Below are positions 33,013-42,516 of a DNA stretch of 63,759 bases, one piece after another. Under the pieces are notes generated by a model. The model was not told where the DNA came from and made no database searches. It was given only the letters and a program-made list of their open reading frames with translations. The DNA comes from Christensenellaceae bacterium (GTDB taxonomy: Bacteria; Bacillota; Clostridia; Christensenellales; Borkfalkiaceae). The stretch is from assembly GCA_022768945.1 (NCBI GenBank), contig JALEKY010000069.1, positions 1 to 63,759 on the forward strand, in the 5' to 3' direction. The position numbers were made by a program, and so were the translations under genes. The stretch's first letter is position 1. The number at the start of each line of letters is the position of its first letter.

Positions 33013-34779
33013 ATGCAAGGAAAAGTAGTAAAGGTATCCGGACCGCTTATCGTAGCGGAAAACATGGCGGATTGCAAAATGAACGACGTTGTGAGAATTT
33101 CCGACAAAAAGCTCATAGGCGAAGTTATCGAACTGAGGGGAGATAAGGCTTCCATTCAGGTGTATGAGGAAACGAGCGGCTTGGGACCGGGCGAACCGGT
33201 CGAAAGCACGGGTGAGCCTCTTTCCGTCGAGCTTGCCCCGGGACTTATCGAGGGTATTTTCGACGGGATTCAACGCCCGCTCGTAAAGCTTGTTGAAAAG
33301 TACGGCGACAGAATTTCGAGGGGTATTTCGGTAAACAATCTCGACCACGAAAAGAAGTGGCAGTTCAACGCGACCTGCAAGGTAGGCGAAGAAGTGAGCG
33401 CCGGCGACGTGCTCGGGTTCGTTCAGGAAACCAAAGCTGTTAAACATTATATAACCGTTCCGTTCGGAGTAAAGGGCAAGGTGCTTTCCTGCCACGACGG
33501 CGAATTCACGATAGTGGATACCGTGGCTACGCTCGCCACGGAAAACGGCGAAAAGAAGATTTCCATGCTTCGCAAATGGCCGGTCAGAAAAGCAAGACCT
33601 TATGCCGAAAAGCTTACTCCGTCCATGCCGATGATTACGGGGCAGAGAGTTATAGATACTCTTTTCCCGGTTGCTAAAGGAGGCGTTGCGGCTGTTCCCG
33701 GACCGTTCGGAAGCGGTAAAACGGTCGTTCAGCATCAGCTTGCAAAATGGGCGGACGCGGAAATTATAGTTTACGTAGGCTGCGGCGAACGCGGCAACGA
33801 AATGACGGACGTTTTAAACGAATTCCCCGAACTTAAAGATCCTAAAACGGGCGAGCCGCTTATGAAGCGTACCGTGCTCATCGCGAACACCTCCGATATG
33901 CCGGTTGCCGCGAGAGAGGCTTCCATTTATACCGGCATAACCATTGCGGAGTATTTCCGCGATATGGGTTACAACGTCGCTATTATGGCGGACTCTACCT
34001 CGAGATGGGCGGAAGCTTTGAGAGAAATGTCCGGGCGACTCGAAGAAATGCCCGGCGACGAAGGTTACCCCGCTTATCTTTCGGGCAGACTTGCAGAATT
34101 CTACGAAAGAGCGGGCATAGTAAAAGTTCTCGGCAAAGAGGAAAAAACGGGTTCGATAACCGCGATAGGCGCGGTTTCTCCTCCGGGCGGCGACTTGTCC
34201 GAACCGGTCGCTCAGGCTACGTTGCGTATCGTAAAAGTATTCTGGGGACTTTCGGCTTCGCTCGCTTATAAAAGACACTTCCCCGCTATCGATTGGATGA
34301 TAAGCTATTCTCTTTATGCGGACAGATTATCCGAATGGTACGACGAGAACGTCGCTTCCGATTATTATTCTCTCCGCGCGTTTATAATGAAGATATTGCA
34401 GGAAGAAGCCGAGCTTGACGAAATAGTAAGGCTCGTAGGTATCGACGCGCTTTCCTCCCGCGACCGTATCACTATGGAAACGGCTAAAATCGTAAGAGAG
34501 GACTTCCTCCATCAGAACGCGTTCCATGAAGTAGACACTTACGCTTCTTTAAAGAAGCAATATCTTATGCTTAAGCTCATTTACGAATTCAACAGACTTG
34601 CGGGAGAGGCGGTCGACAGCTACGCCGACCTCGACGATATACTTAATTGTTCGGCTAAAGAAAAAATCGGCAGAGCGAAGTATATTCCCGAAGACGACCT
34701 CGGTCAGTTCGACGAAATTCTTTCTCTTTTAAACAGCGAAATGACCGCTTTGAAAGAAGGAGGCTCGGATAATGTATAA
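33013..34779 (+). CDS. ntpA: V-type ATPase catalytic subunit A
   Basis: 588 residues. N-terminal beta barrel (about 1-75), the non-homologous insert (about 110-185), then the nucleotide-binding domain with P-loop GPFGSGKT near residue 232, the catalytic glutamate in GCGERGNEM, and Walker B-like [20 protein letters not shown]. This is the hydrolytic subunit of the hexameric head. GGGAGG precedes ATG. It overlaps subunit B by eight bases, so translation is coupled. Confidence 0.96.
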   Translation: MQGKVVKVSGPLIVAENMADCKMNDVVRISDKKLIGEVIELRGDKASIQVYEETSGLGPGEPVESTGEPLSVELAPGLIEGIFDGIQRPLVKLVEKYGDRISRGISVNNLDHEKKWQFNATCKVGEEVSAGDVLGFVQETKAVKHYITVPFGVKGKVLSCHDGEFTIVDTVATLATENGEKKISMLRKWPVRKARPYAEKLTPSMPMITGQRVIDTLFPVAKGGVAAVPGPFGSGKTVVQHQLAKWADAEIIVYVGCGERGNEMTDVLNEFPELKDPKTGEPLMKRTVLIANTSDMPVAAREASIYTGITIAEYFRDMGYNVAIMADSTSRWAEALREMSGRLEEMPGDEGYPAYLSGRLAEFYERAGIVKVLGKEEKTGSITAIGAVSPPGGDLSEPVAQATLRIVKVFWGLSASLAYKRHFPAIDWMISYSLYADRLSEWYDENVASDYYSLRAFIMKILQEEAELDEIVRLVGIDALSSRDRITMETAKIVREDFLHQNAFHEVDTYASLKKQYLMLKLIYEFNRLAGEAVDSYADLDDILNCSAKEKIGRAKYIPEDDLGQFDEILSLLNSEMTALKEGGSDNV

Positions 34780-36139
34780 AGAGTATAAAACGATAAAAGA
34801 AGTCGTAGGACCTCTTATGCTCGTAGAGGGCGTGGACGGCGTTAAGTACAACGAACTCGTAGAAATCGAAACCACCGACGGCGTTCGCAGAGGCAAGGTT
34901 CTCGAAGTAAACAGAGATAAAGCCGTTGTTCAGCTTTTCGAATCTTCTCACGGACTTCAGATTTCCACTTCCAAAGCGAGATTTTTAGGTCACAGCATAG
35001 AGCTTTCCGTTTCGGAAGATATGCTTGGCAGAGTTTTTGACGGTATGGGCAATCCGCGCGACGGCGGCGCGCCCGTTATCCCGAAAATGAAAATGGATAT
35101 AAACGGCGAGCCTATCAATCCCGCAGCGAGAGATTACCCGAACGAATTCATTCAGACGGGTATTTCCGCGATAGACGGTCTTAACACCCTTGTAAGAGGG
35201 CAAAAGCTTCCCGTATTCAGTATGAGCGGACTTCCGCATGCCGAACTCGCGGCGCAAATCGCGCGTCAGGCGAAAGTTCGTAACAGCGACAGCAAATTCG
35301 CGGTTGTATTCGCCGCGGTAGGTATAACGTTCGAAGAAGCCGAATACTTTATAAACGACTTCCGTAAGACGGGCGCGATAGAGAGAACCGTTTTGTTTAC
35401 GAATTTGGCGAACGATCCCGCGGTAGAGCGTATAGCTACTCCTCGTATGGCTCTTACCTGCGCCGAATACCTCGCTTTCGAGTGCGGTATGCACGTGCTT
35501 GTAATCATTACGGATATAACAAACTATGCGGAGGCTTTAAGAGAAGTTTCCGCCGCAAGAAAGGAAGTTCCCGGCAGAAGAGGTTACCCCGGTTATCTGT
35601 ATACCGACCTCGCCTCGCTTTATGAACGCGCGGGCAGAATCAGGGGGAAAGAGGGCTCGATTACTCAAATCCCCATTCTTACGATGCCCGAAGACGATAA
35701 AACCCACCCGATCCCCGACCTTACCGGTTATATAACCGAGGGGCAGATAATTCTTTCGAGAGAATTGTTCAAAAAGGGAATAGTGCCTCCTATCGACGTA
35801 TTGCCTTCGCTTTCGAGACTTAAAGATAAAGGTATCGGCGCGAACAAGACGAGAGAGGACCACGCTGACACGATGAACCAGCTTTTCTCGGCATACGCAC
35901 GCGGTAAAGAATGCAAAGAGCTTGCCGCGATTCTCGGGGACACCGCACTTTCTTCTGTGGATAAGTTATATGCGAAGTTTGCGGAAGAGTTCGAAAAAGA
36001 ATACGTTTCGCAGGGTTTCAATTCAAATCGTTCGATAGAAGAAACGCTCGACATCGGTTGGAAACTTTTAAAGATTCTGCCGAAATCCGAGCTTAAGAGA
36101 ATTAAAGTTCAGTTTATCGAAAAGTATATGAAGGACTGA
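34772..36139 (+). CDS. ntpB: V-type ATPase non-catalytic subunit B
   Basis: 455 residues. Barrel at the N-terminus ([20 protein letters not shown]), central nucleotide-fold domain in which the P-loop is replaced by [12 protein letters not shown], as in all V-ATPase B subunits, and the arginine-finger region around [24 protein letters not shown]. Alternates with A in the head and contributes the finger to catalysis. Starts with a GGAGG eight bases upstream inside the A gene. Confidence 0.96.
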   Translation: MYKEYKTIKEVVGPLMLVEGVDGVKYNELVEIETTDGVRRGKVLEVNRDKAVVQLFESSHGLQISTSKARFLGHSIELSVSEDMLGRVFDGMGNPRDGGAPVIPKMKMDINGEPINPAARDYPNEFIQTGISAIDGLNTLVRGQKLPVFSMSGLPHAELAAQIARQAKVRNSDSKFAVVFAAVGITFEEAEYFINDFRKTGAIERTVLFTNLANDPAVERIATPRMALTCAEYLAFECGMHVLVIITDITNYAEALREVSAARKEVPGRRGYPGYLYTDLASLYERAGRIRGKEGSITQIPILTMPEDDKTHPIPDLTGYITEGQIILSRELFKKGIVPPIDVLPSLSRLKDKGIGANKTREDHADTMNQLFSAYARGKECKELAAILGDTALSSVDKLYAKFAEEFEKEYVSQGFNSNRSIEETLDIGWKLLKILPKSELKRIKVQFIEKYMKD

Positions 36140-36172
36140 TTTTTTATAGGCGGTTTTTAAGGAAGACTTTTG

Positions 36173-36209
36173 AAAAAGTGCCTTAAAACGCACGTTATTC
36201 CACAAAAAA
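36173..36209 (+). repeat. CGCRCRTTAW dispersed element, copy 4
   Basis: Core CGCACGTTAT at 36189-36198, preceded by AAAAAGTGCCTTAAAA and followed by TCCACAAAAAA. It ends directly at the AAGGAG of subunit D. An open frame runs through it from TTG 36170, but that is an accident of the element. Confidence 0.72.
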
Positions 36210-36220
36210 GGAGTTTTTTC

Positions 36221-36856
36221 GTGGCAAGATTAAATGTAAATCCTACCCGTATGGAGCTTAAAAAGCTTAAAGCAAGGCTCAAAACGGCGGTCAGAGGACA
36301 TAAACTTTTAAAGGATAAATCGGACGAGATGATTCGTCGTTTTTCCATAATAATAAGAAAGGACAAAGCTTTGAGAGAGGCTGTGGAGGCGGACATGGGC
36401 GGCGTGCTCGGTCAGTTCGCGCTGGCTCGCTCGCTCTCTTCGGGCGAAGTTGTGGAGCAGGCGTTCTCTATGCCCGTTTCGCCCGTTGCCATCGAATGCG
36501 GAACGGATAACGTCATGGGCGTGGAAGTCCCTAAAATCGAAGTTGCCGAAAGCGAAAATACGGGTTCGTTGCCATATTCTTTCGCAGGACTTACGAGCGA
36601 GGCGGACGCTTCCGTGGAAATGCTCGTCAAGGTGCTCCCGAAAATGGTGGAGCTTGCCGAAACGGAAAAAACCGTAAGAATGCTCGCCGCAGAAATAGAG
36701 AGAAACAAGCGCAGAGTAAACGCTCTCGAATACGTTATGATACCTCAGCTCGAAGAAACAATAAAGTATATTTCGATTAAGCTCGACGAGAACGAGAGGG
36801 GCGCGCAGACAAGACTTATGAAAGTCAAGGATATGTTAAGCGGCGACGCGGAGTGA
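36221..36856 (+). CDS. ntpD: V-type ATPase subunit D (central shaft)
   Basis: 211 residues forming two long helices around a small middle. RLNVNPTRMELKKLKARLK at the start and VNALEYVMIPQLEETIKYI near the end are the family signatures. GTG 36221 is chosen because AAGGAG sits seven bases upstream; the longer frame from 36170 translates the dispersed element. Last gene of the operon; the hairpin at 36932 follows. Confidence 0.93.
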   Translation: MARLNVNPTRMELKKLKARLKTAVRGHKLLKDKSDEMIRRFSIIIRKDKALREAVEADMGGVLGQFALARSLSSGEVVEQAFSMPVSPVAIECGTDNVMGVEVPKIEVAESENTGSLPYSFAGLTSEADASVEMLVKVLPKMVELAETEKTVRMLAAEIERNKRRVNALEYVMIPQLEETIKYISIKLDENERGAQTRLMKVKDMLSGDAE

Positions 36857-36931
36857 CGGGTAACGCTTGCGTAAGTTTTTAGCCGGCGGTCGCATGTTTG
36901 TTGCGGCGACGATAAGACGAATTAAAAGAAA

Positions 36932-36962
36932 AAGTGCCGATAATATGAGAAAAACGGCACTT
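36932..36962 (+). terminator. hairpin after the V-ATPase operon
   Basis: AAGTGCCG (36932-36939) and CGGCACTT (36955-36962) pair around ATAATATGAGAAAAA. The loop start ATAAT and the GTGCCG/CGGCAC arms resemble the dispersed element without its core. The trailing ATTTAAT is a weak T-tract. Just after it TTATTTAAYGTAAA is tandemly duplicated (about 36961-36993). Confidence 0.5.
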
Positions 36963-37008
36963 ATTTAATGTAAAGCATTTATTTAACGTAAAAAGGATTG
37001 AAATAAAA

Positions 37009-37842
37009 ATGGAAAAGAGAATACTTACTGTACAGGATATTTCGTGCGTGGGGCAGTGTTCGCTCACGGTGGCGTTGCCTATACTTTCGGCTTTCGGGCT
37101 GGAAACCGCGGTACTTCCCACTGCGGTTTTGTCTACGCATACGGGCGGGTTCGACGGCTGGACGTTTCTCGACGCGACTGACGAACTCCCGAAGATTTTC
37201 GACAAATGGGAGAAGAACAAAATAGACTTCGACTGCGTTTATACGGGTTATCTCGGCAGCGCGAAACAAATAGAGTACGTTTGCGAATGCAAGGACAGGT
37301 TTTTAAGATCGGGCGGGGAGCTGATAGTCGATCCCGTTATGGCGGACAACGGAATGCTCTATCCGGGGTTTGACGACGCGTTTGTGGAAGAGATGAAATC
37401 GCTCGTAAAAAAATCGGATATTATTTTGCCGAATATCACCCAGGCGTGCTTCCTTACGGGCGCGCAATATAAAGACGGTTGTTGCGATAAGGATTATTAC
37501 GAAGACTTAATCGCGAAGCTGAGCAAAGCTGGAGCAAAGAAAATAGTGCTTACCGGCGTAAGTTTCTCTCCCGATAAGCTCGGGGTGGCTGTTTGGGACG
37601 GCGAAAAAATCGAATATCATTTCGAAGATTTCATCAACAGACGTTCGCATGGCACGGGCGATATATACGCTTCGGCATTCACGGGTGCGTATGAAAAGGG
37701 AGAAAGCCTTCTTTCGGCGGCTGCGTTTGCGGCAAAATTCGTAGTAAAATGTATAACCGAGACGAAGGATTTTTCCGAACATTTCTACGGCGTTCGTTTC
37801 GAGAAAGCGCTCGGGCTTATCACGGATAAGTTCTTAAAGTAA
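37009..37842 (+). CDS. pdxY: pyridoxal/pyridoxamine kinase
   Basis: 277 residues of the ribokinase fold. VQDISCVGQCSLTVALPILSA at the N-terminus, PTAVLSTHTGG, YLGS, the VDPVMADNG metal/ATP region and the anion hole with catalytic Asp in SHGTGDIYAS near 214-223. This is PdxK/PdxY, making pyridoxal phosphate from B6 vitamers in the cytosol. AAAAAGGATTG precedes ATG; the gene stands alone between the ATPase operon and a terminator. Confidence 0.9.
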   Translation: MEKRILTVQDISCVGQCSLTVALPILSAFGLETAVLPTAVLSTHTGGFDGWTFLDATDELPKIFDKWEKNKIDFDCVYTGYLGSAKQIEYVCECKDRFLRSGGELIVDPVMADNGMLYPGFDDAFVEEMKSLVKKSDIILPNITQACFLTGAQYKDGCCDKDYYEDLIAKLSKAGAKKIVLTGVSFSPDKLGVAVWDGEKIEYHFEDFINRRSHGTGDIYASAFTGAYEKGESLLSAAAFAAKFVVKCITETKDFSEHFYGVRFEKALGLITDKFLK

Positions 37843-37865
37843 TAAAAAAGCGAATATTTCGGCTT

Positions 37866-37900
37866 AAAAACGGGTATTTATTAAAAATAACCCGTTTTTT
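37866..37900 (+). terminator. intrinsic terminator after the pyridoxal kinase gene
   Basis: AAAAACGGGT (37866-37875) pairs with ACCCGTTTTT (37890-37899) and ends in a T-run. The -35 box of the next gene follows immediately. Confidence 0.88.
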
Positions 37901-37901
37901 G

Positions 37902-37930
37902 TTGACAAAAAAAACCTTGTGTGATAAAAT
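37902..37930 (+). promoter_or_regulatory. near-consensus promoter of the lipoprotein gene
   Basis: TTGACA (37902-37907), a 17-base spacer and TAAAAT (37925-37930). Transcription would begin at about 37937, giving a leader of only about 12 bases before ATG 37949, whose upstream ACAAGG is a weak ribosome binding site. Confidence 0.8.
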
Positions 37931-37948
37931 CGTGACAAGGTATTATAA

Positions 37949-38500
37949 ATGAGAAATTGGAAGAGGATTTGTTTCTCCGGCGTTGCCGTCATTATCGCCG
38001 CGTTCTTTGCGTCGTGTATGTTTACTCCGATAGAGGCAAGAAAAATTGAAGATATTCAGGGGACGTATGAATTAACCGAATACGTTATAACGGAAGGCGA
38101 ATCTTCCTCGAAACACGTCGGTGACTTTGACTTCTTTTACTTCGTAATGAAAAACGACAGTTCCCTCGGAATTAGTTTTATTTTTAAGGAAAAGGGCGGA
38201 GAAATTCAAAAGAACGATACTTCGTACATAGTGCGTTACAAGTCCGGCAATCAGAAATACGTTGAAGAAATAAAGATAATTAAATTTTTAATGCCGTGCG
38301 ACGGCGAGGAATTTATGGTGAATTACTTTACCGTTTCGCCGGACGACAAACTCGTTTGCCAAAAGTTTATTTACGGCAAAGGCGAGGACGGAGCAACCAA
38401 AGCCGAAAAAATCATTCAGGTTGTATTTACAAAGGTTTCTAAAGATTGCACTTTGGAATCTGTGGAAAAGGTTATAGGTTATACTTTCGGAGACGAATAA
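37949..38500 (+). CDS. predicted lipoprotein of unknown function
   Basis: 183 residues. A signal peptide (MRNWKRICFSGVAVIIAAFF) ends in a lipobox-like ASC, with the acylated cysteine at about 23. The mature part begins with IQGTYELTEYVITEG, followed by strands alternating with charged residues, reminiscent of small lipocalin-like lipoproteins that open with 'GTYEL'. Five-to-six beta strands and two more cysteines are visible. I do not recognise the family. It has its own strong promoter and a very short leader. Confidence 0.75.
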   Translation: MRNWKRICFSGVAVIIAAFFASCMFTPIEARKIEDIQGTYELTEYVITEGESSSKHVGDFDFFYFVMKNDSSLGISFIFKEKGGEIQKNDTSYIVRYKSGNQKYVEEIKIIKFLMPCDGEEFMVNYFTVSPDDKLVCQKFIYGKGEDGATKAEKIIQVVFTKVSKDCTLESVEKVIGYTFGDE

Positions 38501-38759
38501 CTCGGCAAAATTTTGGACGTACCCGTTGGAGGAAAGCCGAAAATTGCTTCAATACACAATAAAAACGAAACGCTGTATTTTTGCGGCGTATTTTTTTTGC
38601 CTTGAAAATTTGCAAAAATCGTGTTACCCCGGTATTCGGCGCTTGCGTTTCTTTAAGAACGGGTTGTCGTTTTTTTAAATTTCGTCGGCGGAATTAAGAC
38701 GCTTGAAAAAATTCGTCTCTTATACATTATTGTAAGGCGACATTTTAAACGGTATTTGA
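38501..38759. other. gene-free stretch before mazG
   Basis: No gene seen. It contains TTTTTGC/GCAAAAA (near 38596-38622) and an ACGC/GCGT stem followed by eight T (about 38571-38598), which may terminate the lipoprotein transcript, and other short inverted repeats. Confidence 0.4.
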
Positions 38760-38788
38760 TTGCGATTTTCGCCGCTTTGTGCTAAAAT
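38760..38788 (+). promoter_or_regulatory. promoter of the mazG-dusB unit
   Basis: TTGCGA (38760-38765), 17 bases, TAAAAT (38783-38788). The start would fall near 38795, 25 bases before the ATG at 38820, which has CGGAGAATAA as ribosome binding site. Confidence 0.65.
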
Positions 38789-38819
38789 AGGGGTAGATAA
38801 AATTCATCGGAGAATAAAT

Positions 38820-40142
38820 ATGGCTCTTACCTTAATCGGTCTCGGAATGGACAAGGACGACGTAACAAAAAAAGCGGCGATAGCTATAAAAAACGCAGAA
38901 ATCGTTATTCTGAAAACAAACCTGAACGACAGCTTTTCTTTTTTCGAGGAGAACGGTATCGAAACGGTTTCCCTCGATTATCTTTACGAAAAAAGCCGGA
39001 ATTTCGATACGCTTACGCAAAACGTAGTTAAAGAAATCAAAGCGCTGTCCAAAGGGAAAGAAGCCGTTTATTGTGTGGAGGGAAGCGTTTTCGAGGATAA
39101 CGCCTGCAATGAAATTATATCGAAATTTCCCGGCACTCAAATAATTTCCGGCGTTTCAAAAGCGACTTCCGCGCTCGAAAAAATAGGCGTTAATAGCGGA
39201 TATACGGCACTTTCCGCATATGATATAGAAGACCTTAAGTATTTTGACGGCGCGGTGTGCGTATACGACGTCGACAGTCAAGCCCTTGCGGGAGAAGTAA
39301 AACTGAAGCTTGCCGAGCTTTACGGCGACGAATGTCCCGCTGTCGTTTTCTCGCACGACAGCTATAAAAAGATGCCTCTGTACGAATGCGACAGAGAAGA
39401 AAAATACGACTATGCGACGAGAATCGTCGTGCTGAAACAGGACTTTTTACATAAGGAAACTTACGGATTTTACGACCTTGTCAAAATCGTAAAAATGCTG
39501 CGCGGCGAAAACGGCTGTCCGTGGGATAAAGCTCAGACGCACGAGAGCATTCGAACCAACGCGATAGAGGAAACTTACGAGCTTATCGACGCTATCGACC
39601 GCCGCGACGACGAGAGAATGCTCGAAGAACTCGGTGACGTAATGCTTCAAACGGTATTTCACACTATAATGGCAGAGGAGCGAGGGGCTCTTACCGAAAC
39701 GGAAGTTACTACCGCAATTTGCAAAAAACTCATTTCAAGGCACACTCATATATTCTTCGGGGAAAAGGCGGAAACGGCAAGTCAGGCTCTCGACGTATGG
39801 GAAAAGAACAAGCTTAAAGAGCATAACTATACCCCTGCCGAGAGCGTCGGAGACGTGGCGGAATGTTTCCCCGCGCTTATGCGTTGCCAAAAAATACAGA
39901 AGCGAGCGGAAAAAGCCGGCTGTCCTTTCAAAGACGCAAAGCAGGAAGCTGCCGAGCTCGCGACTCTTCTTTTGCAATTAAGCAGCGATGAAAATATGCT
40001 TAAAACCTTTGATAAAGGGGACTTATTGTTTAAAACGGTAAATCTTGTCCGCAAAGCCGGAGGAGATTCGGAAATGGATTTATACGATACCTCTTCCGAA
40101 TTCAAGCATAATTTTTTAAAAGAACACGGTCTTGAAAAATGA
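38820..40142 (+). CDS. mazG: MazG nucleotide pyrophosphohydrolase with tetrapyrrole-methylase-like domain
   Basis: 440 residues. Residues 1-215 have the SAM-dependent tetrapyrrole methylase fold (LTLIGLGMDKDD, later YCVEGSVFEDN), as in Bacillus YabN. Residues about 225-330 are MazG: LRGENGCPWDKAQTHESIRTNA, EETYELIDAI and ELGDVMLQ hold the metal-binding glutamates and aspartate. It hydrolyses non-canonical NTPs. A further helical part to 440 corresponds to a second, degenerate MazG-like module. ATG 38820 is chosen over an upstream in-frame start, which would lie inside the promoter. Overlaps dusB by four bases. Confidence 0.9.
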   Translation: MALTLIGLGMDKDDVTKKAAIAIKNAEIVILKTNLNDSFSFFEENGIETVSLDYLYEKSRNFDTLTQNVVKEIKALSKGKEAVYCVEGSVFEDNACNEIISKFPGTQIISGVSKATSALEKIGVNSGYTALSAYDIEDLKYFDGAVCVYDVDSQALAGEVKLKLAELYGDECPAVVFSHDSYKKMPLYECDREEKYDYATRIVVLKQDFLHKETYGFYDLVKIVKMLRGENGCPWDKAQTHESIRTNAIEETYELIDAIDRRDDERMLEELGDVMLQTVFHTIMAEERGALTETEVTTAICKKLISRHTHIFFGEKAETASQALDVWEKNKLKEHNYTPAESVGDVAECFPALMRCQKIQKRAEKAGCPFKDAKQEAAELATLLLQLSSDENMLKTFDKGDLLFKTVNLVRKAGGDSEMDLYDTSSEFKHNFLKEHGLEK

Positions 40143-41083
40143 AAATTTTACCCGTAAAAATAGGAACCGTTTTAACAGACGGAAACGTATTTTTGGCCCC
40201 GCTTGCGGGGTATACCGATTTTTCCTTTCGCGAGATTTGTTACTCGCTCGGCGCGTCGCTGTGCTTTACCGAAATGGTCAGCTGTAAAGGGCTGATGTAT
40301 AAAAACGAAAACACGTCGGTGCTTCTGCATACGGGGAAAAACGAAAAGATAAAAGCCGCGCAGATATTCGGTTCGGATCCGGCGATTATGCGCGCCGCGT
40401 GCGAAAGCGAGGAGCTTGCGCCGTTTGACGTTATCGACATAAACATGGGTTGCCCCGTTCCCAAACTGTATAAAAACGGAGAGGGGAGCGCGCTTCTCGA
40501 AAATCTTCCGCTTGCCGAAAAAATCATTTCTGAATGCAAAAAAAGCAGTAAAAACGTTTCGGTTAAATTCAGGACGGGAGTCTCGGAGGAAAAGAAAGTT
40601 ACAAGAGATTTTGCCGTGATGTGCGAAAACGCCGGCGCAGATATGATAACCGTGCACGGCAGAGTTCGCACCGCGTACTACTCGGGAGAAGTCGATTACG
40701 CTCAGATAGCCGCGGCAAAAAACGCGGTAAAAATTCCGGTTATAGCGAACGGCGGGGTGTTTACCGAAGAAGACGCGGATTTACTTTACGAAAACACGGG
40801 CGCCGACGGAATTGCTCTTGCGAGGGGCGCGCTGTACAATCCTTTTCTTTTTGCGGAAATAACAAAAACAAAAACCGATTACGATATATATAACCTGATA
40901 TGCAGGCACATTGACGGGCTGAAAGAGGTTTACCCGGACAAGTGGATTGCTCACAATATGAGGAAACAGCTCGCTTGCTATCTTAAAGGCGTTCGCGGCG
41001 GCAAACAGGCGAAGGCAAAACTGCTTACCCTCGAAACAACCGAAGAATTGAAGACCGTGGCAAAAGAAGTTTTTCGAGCGTAA
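40139..41083 (+). CDS. dusB: tRNA-dihydrouridine synthase
   Basis: 314-residue flavoprotein reducing specific uridines in tRNA D-loops. FMN-barrel signatures run LAPLAGYTDFSFREIC, FTEMVSCKGL, INMGCPVPKLYKNGEGS (catalytic Cys), VKFRTG, VHGRVRTAYYSG, PVIANGGV and GIALARGALYNP. A helical C-terminal tRNA-binding domain follows. ATGA overlap with mazG implies coupled translation. Confidence 0.92.
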   Translation: MKILPVKIGTVLTDGNVFLAPLAGYTDFSFREICYSLGASLCFTEMVSCKGLMYKNENTSVLLHTGKNEKIKAAQIFGSDPAIMRAACESEELAPFDVIDINMGCPVPKLYKNGEGSALLENLPLAEKIISECKKSSKNVSVKFRTGVSEEKKVTRDFAVMCENAGADMITVHGRVRTAYYSGEVDYAQIAAAKNAVKIPVIANGGVFTEEDADLLYENTGADGIALARGALYNPFLFAEITKTKTDYDIYNLICRHIDGLKEVYPDKWIAHNMRKQLACYLKGVRGGKQAKAKLLTLETTEELKTVAKEVFRA

Positions 41084-41119
41084 CGTTCGGTTTTTCGGCG
41101 CCCCCTCGCGGTAACAAAA

Positions 41120-41165
41120 ACCCCGACTATTAAATACAATATACGGGTTAATAAACCTTCGGGGT
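41120..41165 (+). promoter_or_regulatory. hairpin enclosing the ribosome binding site
   Basis: ACCCCGA (41120-41126) is complementary to TCGGGGT (41159-41165), and the latter includes the only plausible ribosome binding site (GGGGTG) for ATG 41171. Folding would hide it. Confidence 0.45.
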
Positions 41166-41170
41166 GAAAA

Positions 41171-41824
41171 ATGAAACTTGCTTTTGTTACCGAATGCGAC
41201 TATTTTGCTATAACCGACGCGGACGTTTACGATGTTATTCTGTTTCCGTTTTACATAGGAAAACCTGTAGATTATTCCGCGGAAATAGCCGGGAAAACAC
41301 ACTTCTTCAAAACGCTGACGAATCTTTCAAAGTCCCTTAAAACAACGATTATAGCGGGTGTGGATACAAATTCTTACGGCAAAATAAGGCACAGCGCGGC
41401 GGTTTGCGCAAACGGGAAACTGCTTGCCGTTGCCGATATGAACTATTCAAAAAAGGACGACGGGTATACCTCGGGTGTAGAGTTCGCCCTCTGTCGCGAC
41501 GGCAAACATAAAATCGGAGTTTTGGTCGGGAACGATATTTATTCTTCGGAAAGCGCGAAAACTCTCGTTCTTTCGGGCGCGGAAATCCTCGTGCATATTG
41601 CCGATCCGATTATATCGTCGATAGAAAGCGTGTTTGCAAGGGCGCGCGCGTACGAATGCGGCGTTCCCGTGGCGGTTTGCGCGCACAAACAGGCTATGCT
41701 TGCGGGGGTGGACGGTAAAATCGCGTTTTCGTCTCCGTCGAAAATTTCCGCAGCGGAAATAAAGCCCGTTTACAACTATCGGGCGCTTACGGTAAGGCGC
41801 AGAGGATTTATGCCGGAATTGTAA
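41171..41824 (+). CDS. nitrilase-fold protein lacking the catalytic cysteine
   Basis: 217 residues. The carbon-nitrogen hydrolase fold is visible: KTTIIAGVDTNSYG...HSAAVCANGKLLAVADMNY, then GVLVGNDIYSSESAKTLVLSGAEILVHIADP and FARARAYECGVPVAVCAHK. In active members the segment reads ICYDxRFPE; here it reads LVGNDIYSS, so the nucleophile is Gly or Asn. The first glutamate of the Glu-Lys-Cys triad is also not evident, and the chain is about 50 residues shorter than usual. Probably a pseudoenzyme with a binding or scaffold role, or a decaying gene. No obvious partner nearby. Confidence 0.72.
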   Translation: MKLAFVTECDYFAITDADVYDVILFPFYIGKPVDYSAEIAGKTHFFKTLTNLSKSLKTTIIAGVDTNSYGKIRHSAAVCANGKLLAVADMNYSKKDDGYTSGVEFALCRDGKHKIGVLVGNDIYSSESAKTLVLSGAEILVHIADPIISSIESVFARARAYECGVPVAVCAHKQAMLAGVDGKIAFSSPSKISAAEIKPVYNYRALTVRRRGFMPEL

Positions 41825-41875
41825 ACTTGTTCAGATTTAAGTTCGCGTTTTCCGCAATACGAGATAGTACAAATA

Positions 41876-41908
41876 ACAGCAGATAACGCGCGATATACGG
41901 CACTTTTT
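41876..41908 (+). repeat. CGCRCRTTAW dispersed element, copy 5
   Basis: Core ATAACGCGCG at 41883-41892, followed by ATATACGGCACTTTTTAC. It ends six bases before the AGGAG of trmL. Confidence 0.72.
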
Positions 41909-41927
41909 ACATAGGAGAAAAATCAAT

Positions 41928-42431
41928 ATGAAATTCAATATCGTTTTGGTGGAACCCGAAATTCCGCAAAACACGGGAAACATCGTAAGAACTTGCGCCG
42001 CAACGGGAAGCGTCTTACACCTTGTTCGCCCGCTCGGTTTTGAAGTAACGGACAAGCATTTAAAGCGTGCCGGGCTTGATTACTGGTATCTTACAGACAT
42101 TCGCTATTACGACAGCATAGAAGAAGTTATGGAAAAATACTATAACGGAAATAACTTCTACTTTCTTTCAACAAAAGCCAAGAGGATTTATTCCGAAGCG
42201 CAGTTTAAAGACGGCGATTTTCTTGTTTTCGGCAAGGAAACCAAAGGTCTGCCCGAGCCTCTTCTTGCAAAATATTACGACCACAGCCTGAGAATCCCGA
42301 TGATAAACGACGCGCGCTCGTTAAATCTCGGCAACTCGGTCGCCATTACGTTGTACGAGGCAATCCGCCAGACCGGCTTTGAAAATTTGCTTACCGAAGG
42401 GAATCTCAGAGATTCTTCTCTTTTAAAATAG
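41928..42431 (+). CDS. trmL: tRNA (cytidine/uridine-34 2'-O)-methyltransferase
   Basis: 167-residue SPOUT methyltransferase, the family's usual size. EPEIPQNTGNIVRTCAATG is the first motif, VFGKETKGLPEPLL the second, and the trefoil knot lies in INDARSLNLGNSVAITLYE. It methylates the wobble ribose of some leucine tRNAs using SAM. ATAGGAG precedes ATG. Confidence 0.93.
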   Translation: MKFNIVLVEPEIPQNTGNIVRTCAATGSVLHLVRPLGFEVTDKHLKRAGLDYWYLTDIRYYDSIEEVMEKYYNGNNFYFLSTKAKRIYSEAQFKDGDFLVFGKETKGLPEPLLAKYYDHSLRIPMINDARSLNLGNSVAITLYEAIRQTGFENLLTEGNLRDSSLLK

Positions 42432-42489
42432 TCCGTAAATATCCGGGCGGAAGCTGCTTTACCCTAAATCGGTATTTTAGCGATTGCGC

Positions 42490-42516
42490 TCGTTTATGTG
42501 TGAAAAAGGCGGCTAA
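42490..42516 (+). repeat. degenerate relative of the dispersed element
   Basis: TTTATGTGTGAAAAAGGCGGC closely parallels copy 11 (ATAACGTGCGAAAAAGGCGAC) but the core is altered. Located between the convergent trmL and sigK genes. Confidence 0.45.

Noticed and set aside
36170-36220. Longer N-terminus for V-ATPase subunit D
   Set aside because: The extra codons translate the dispersed element; the GTG at 36221 has a proper ribosome binding site and the family N-terminus.
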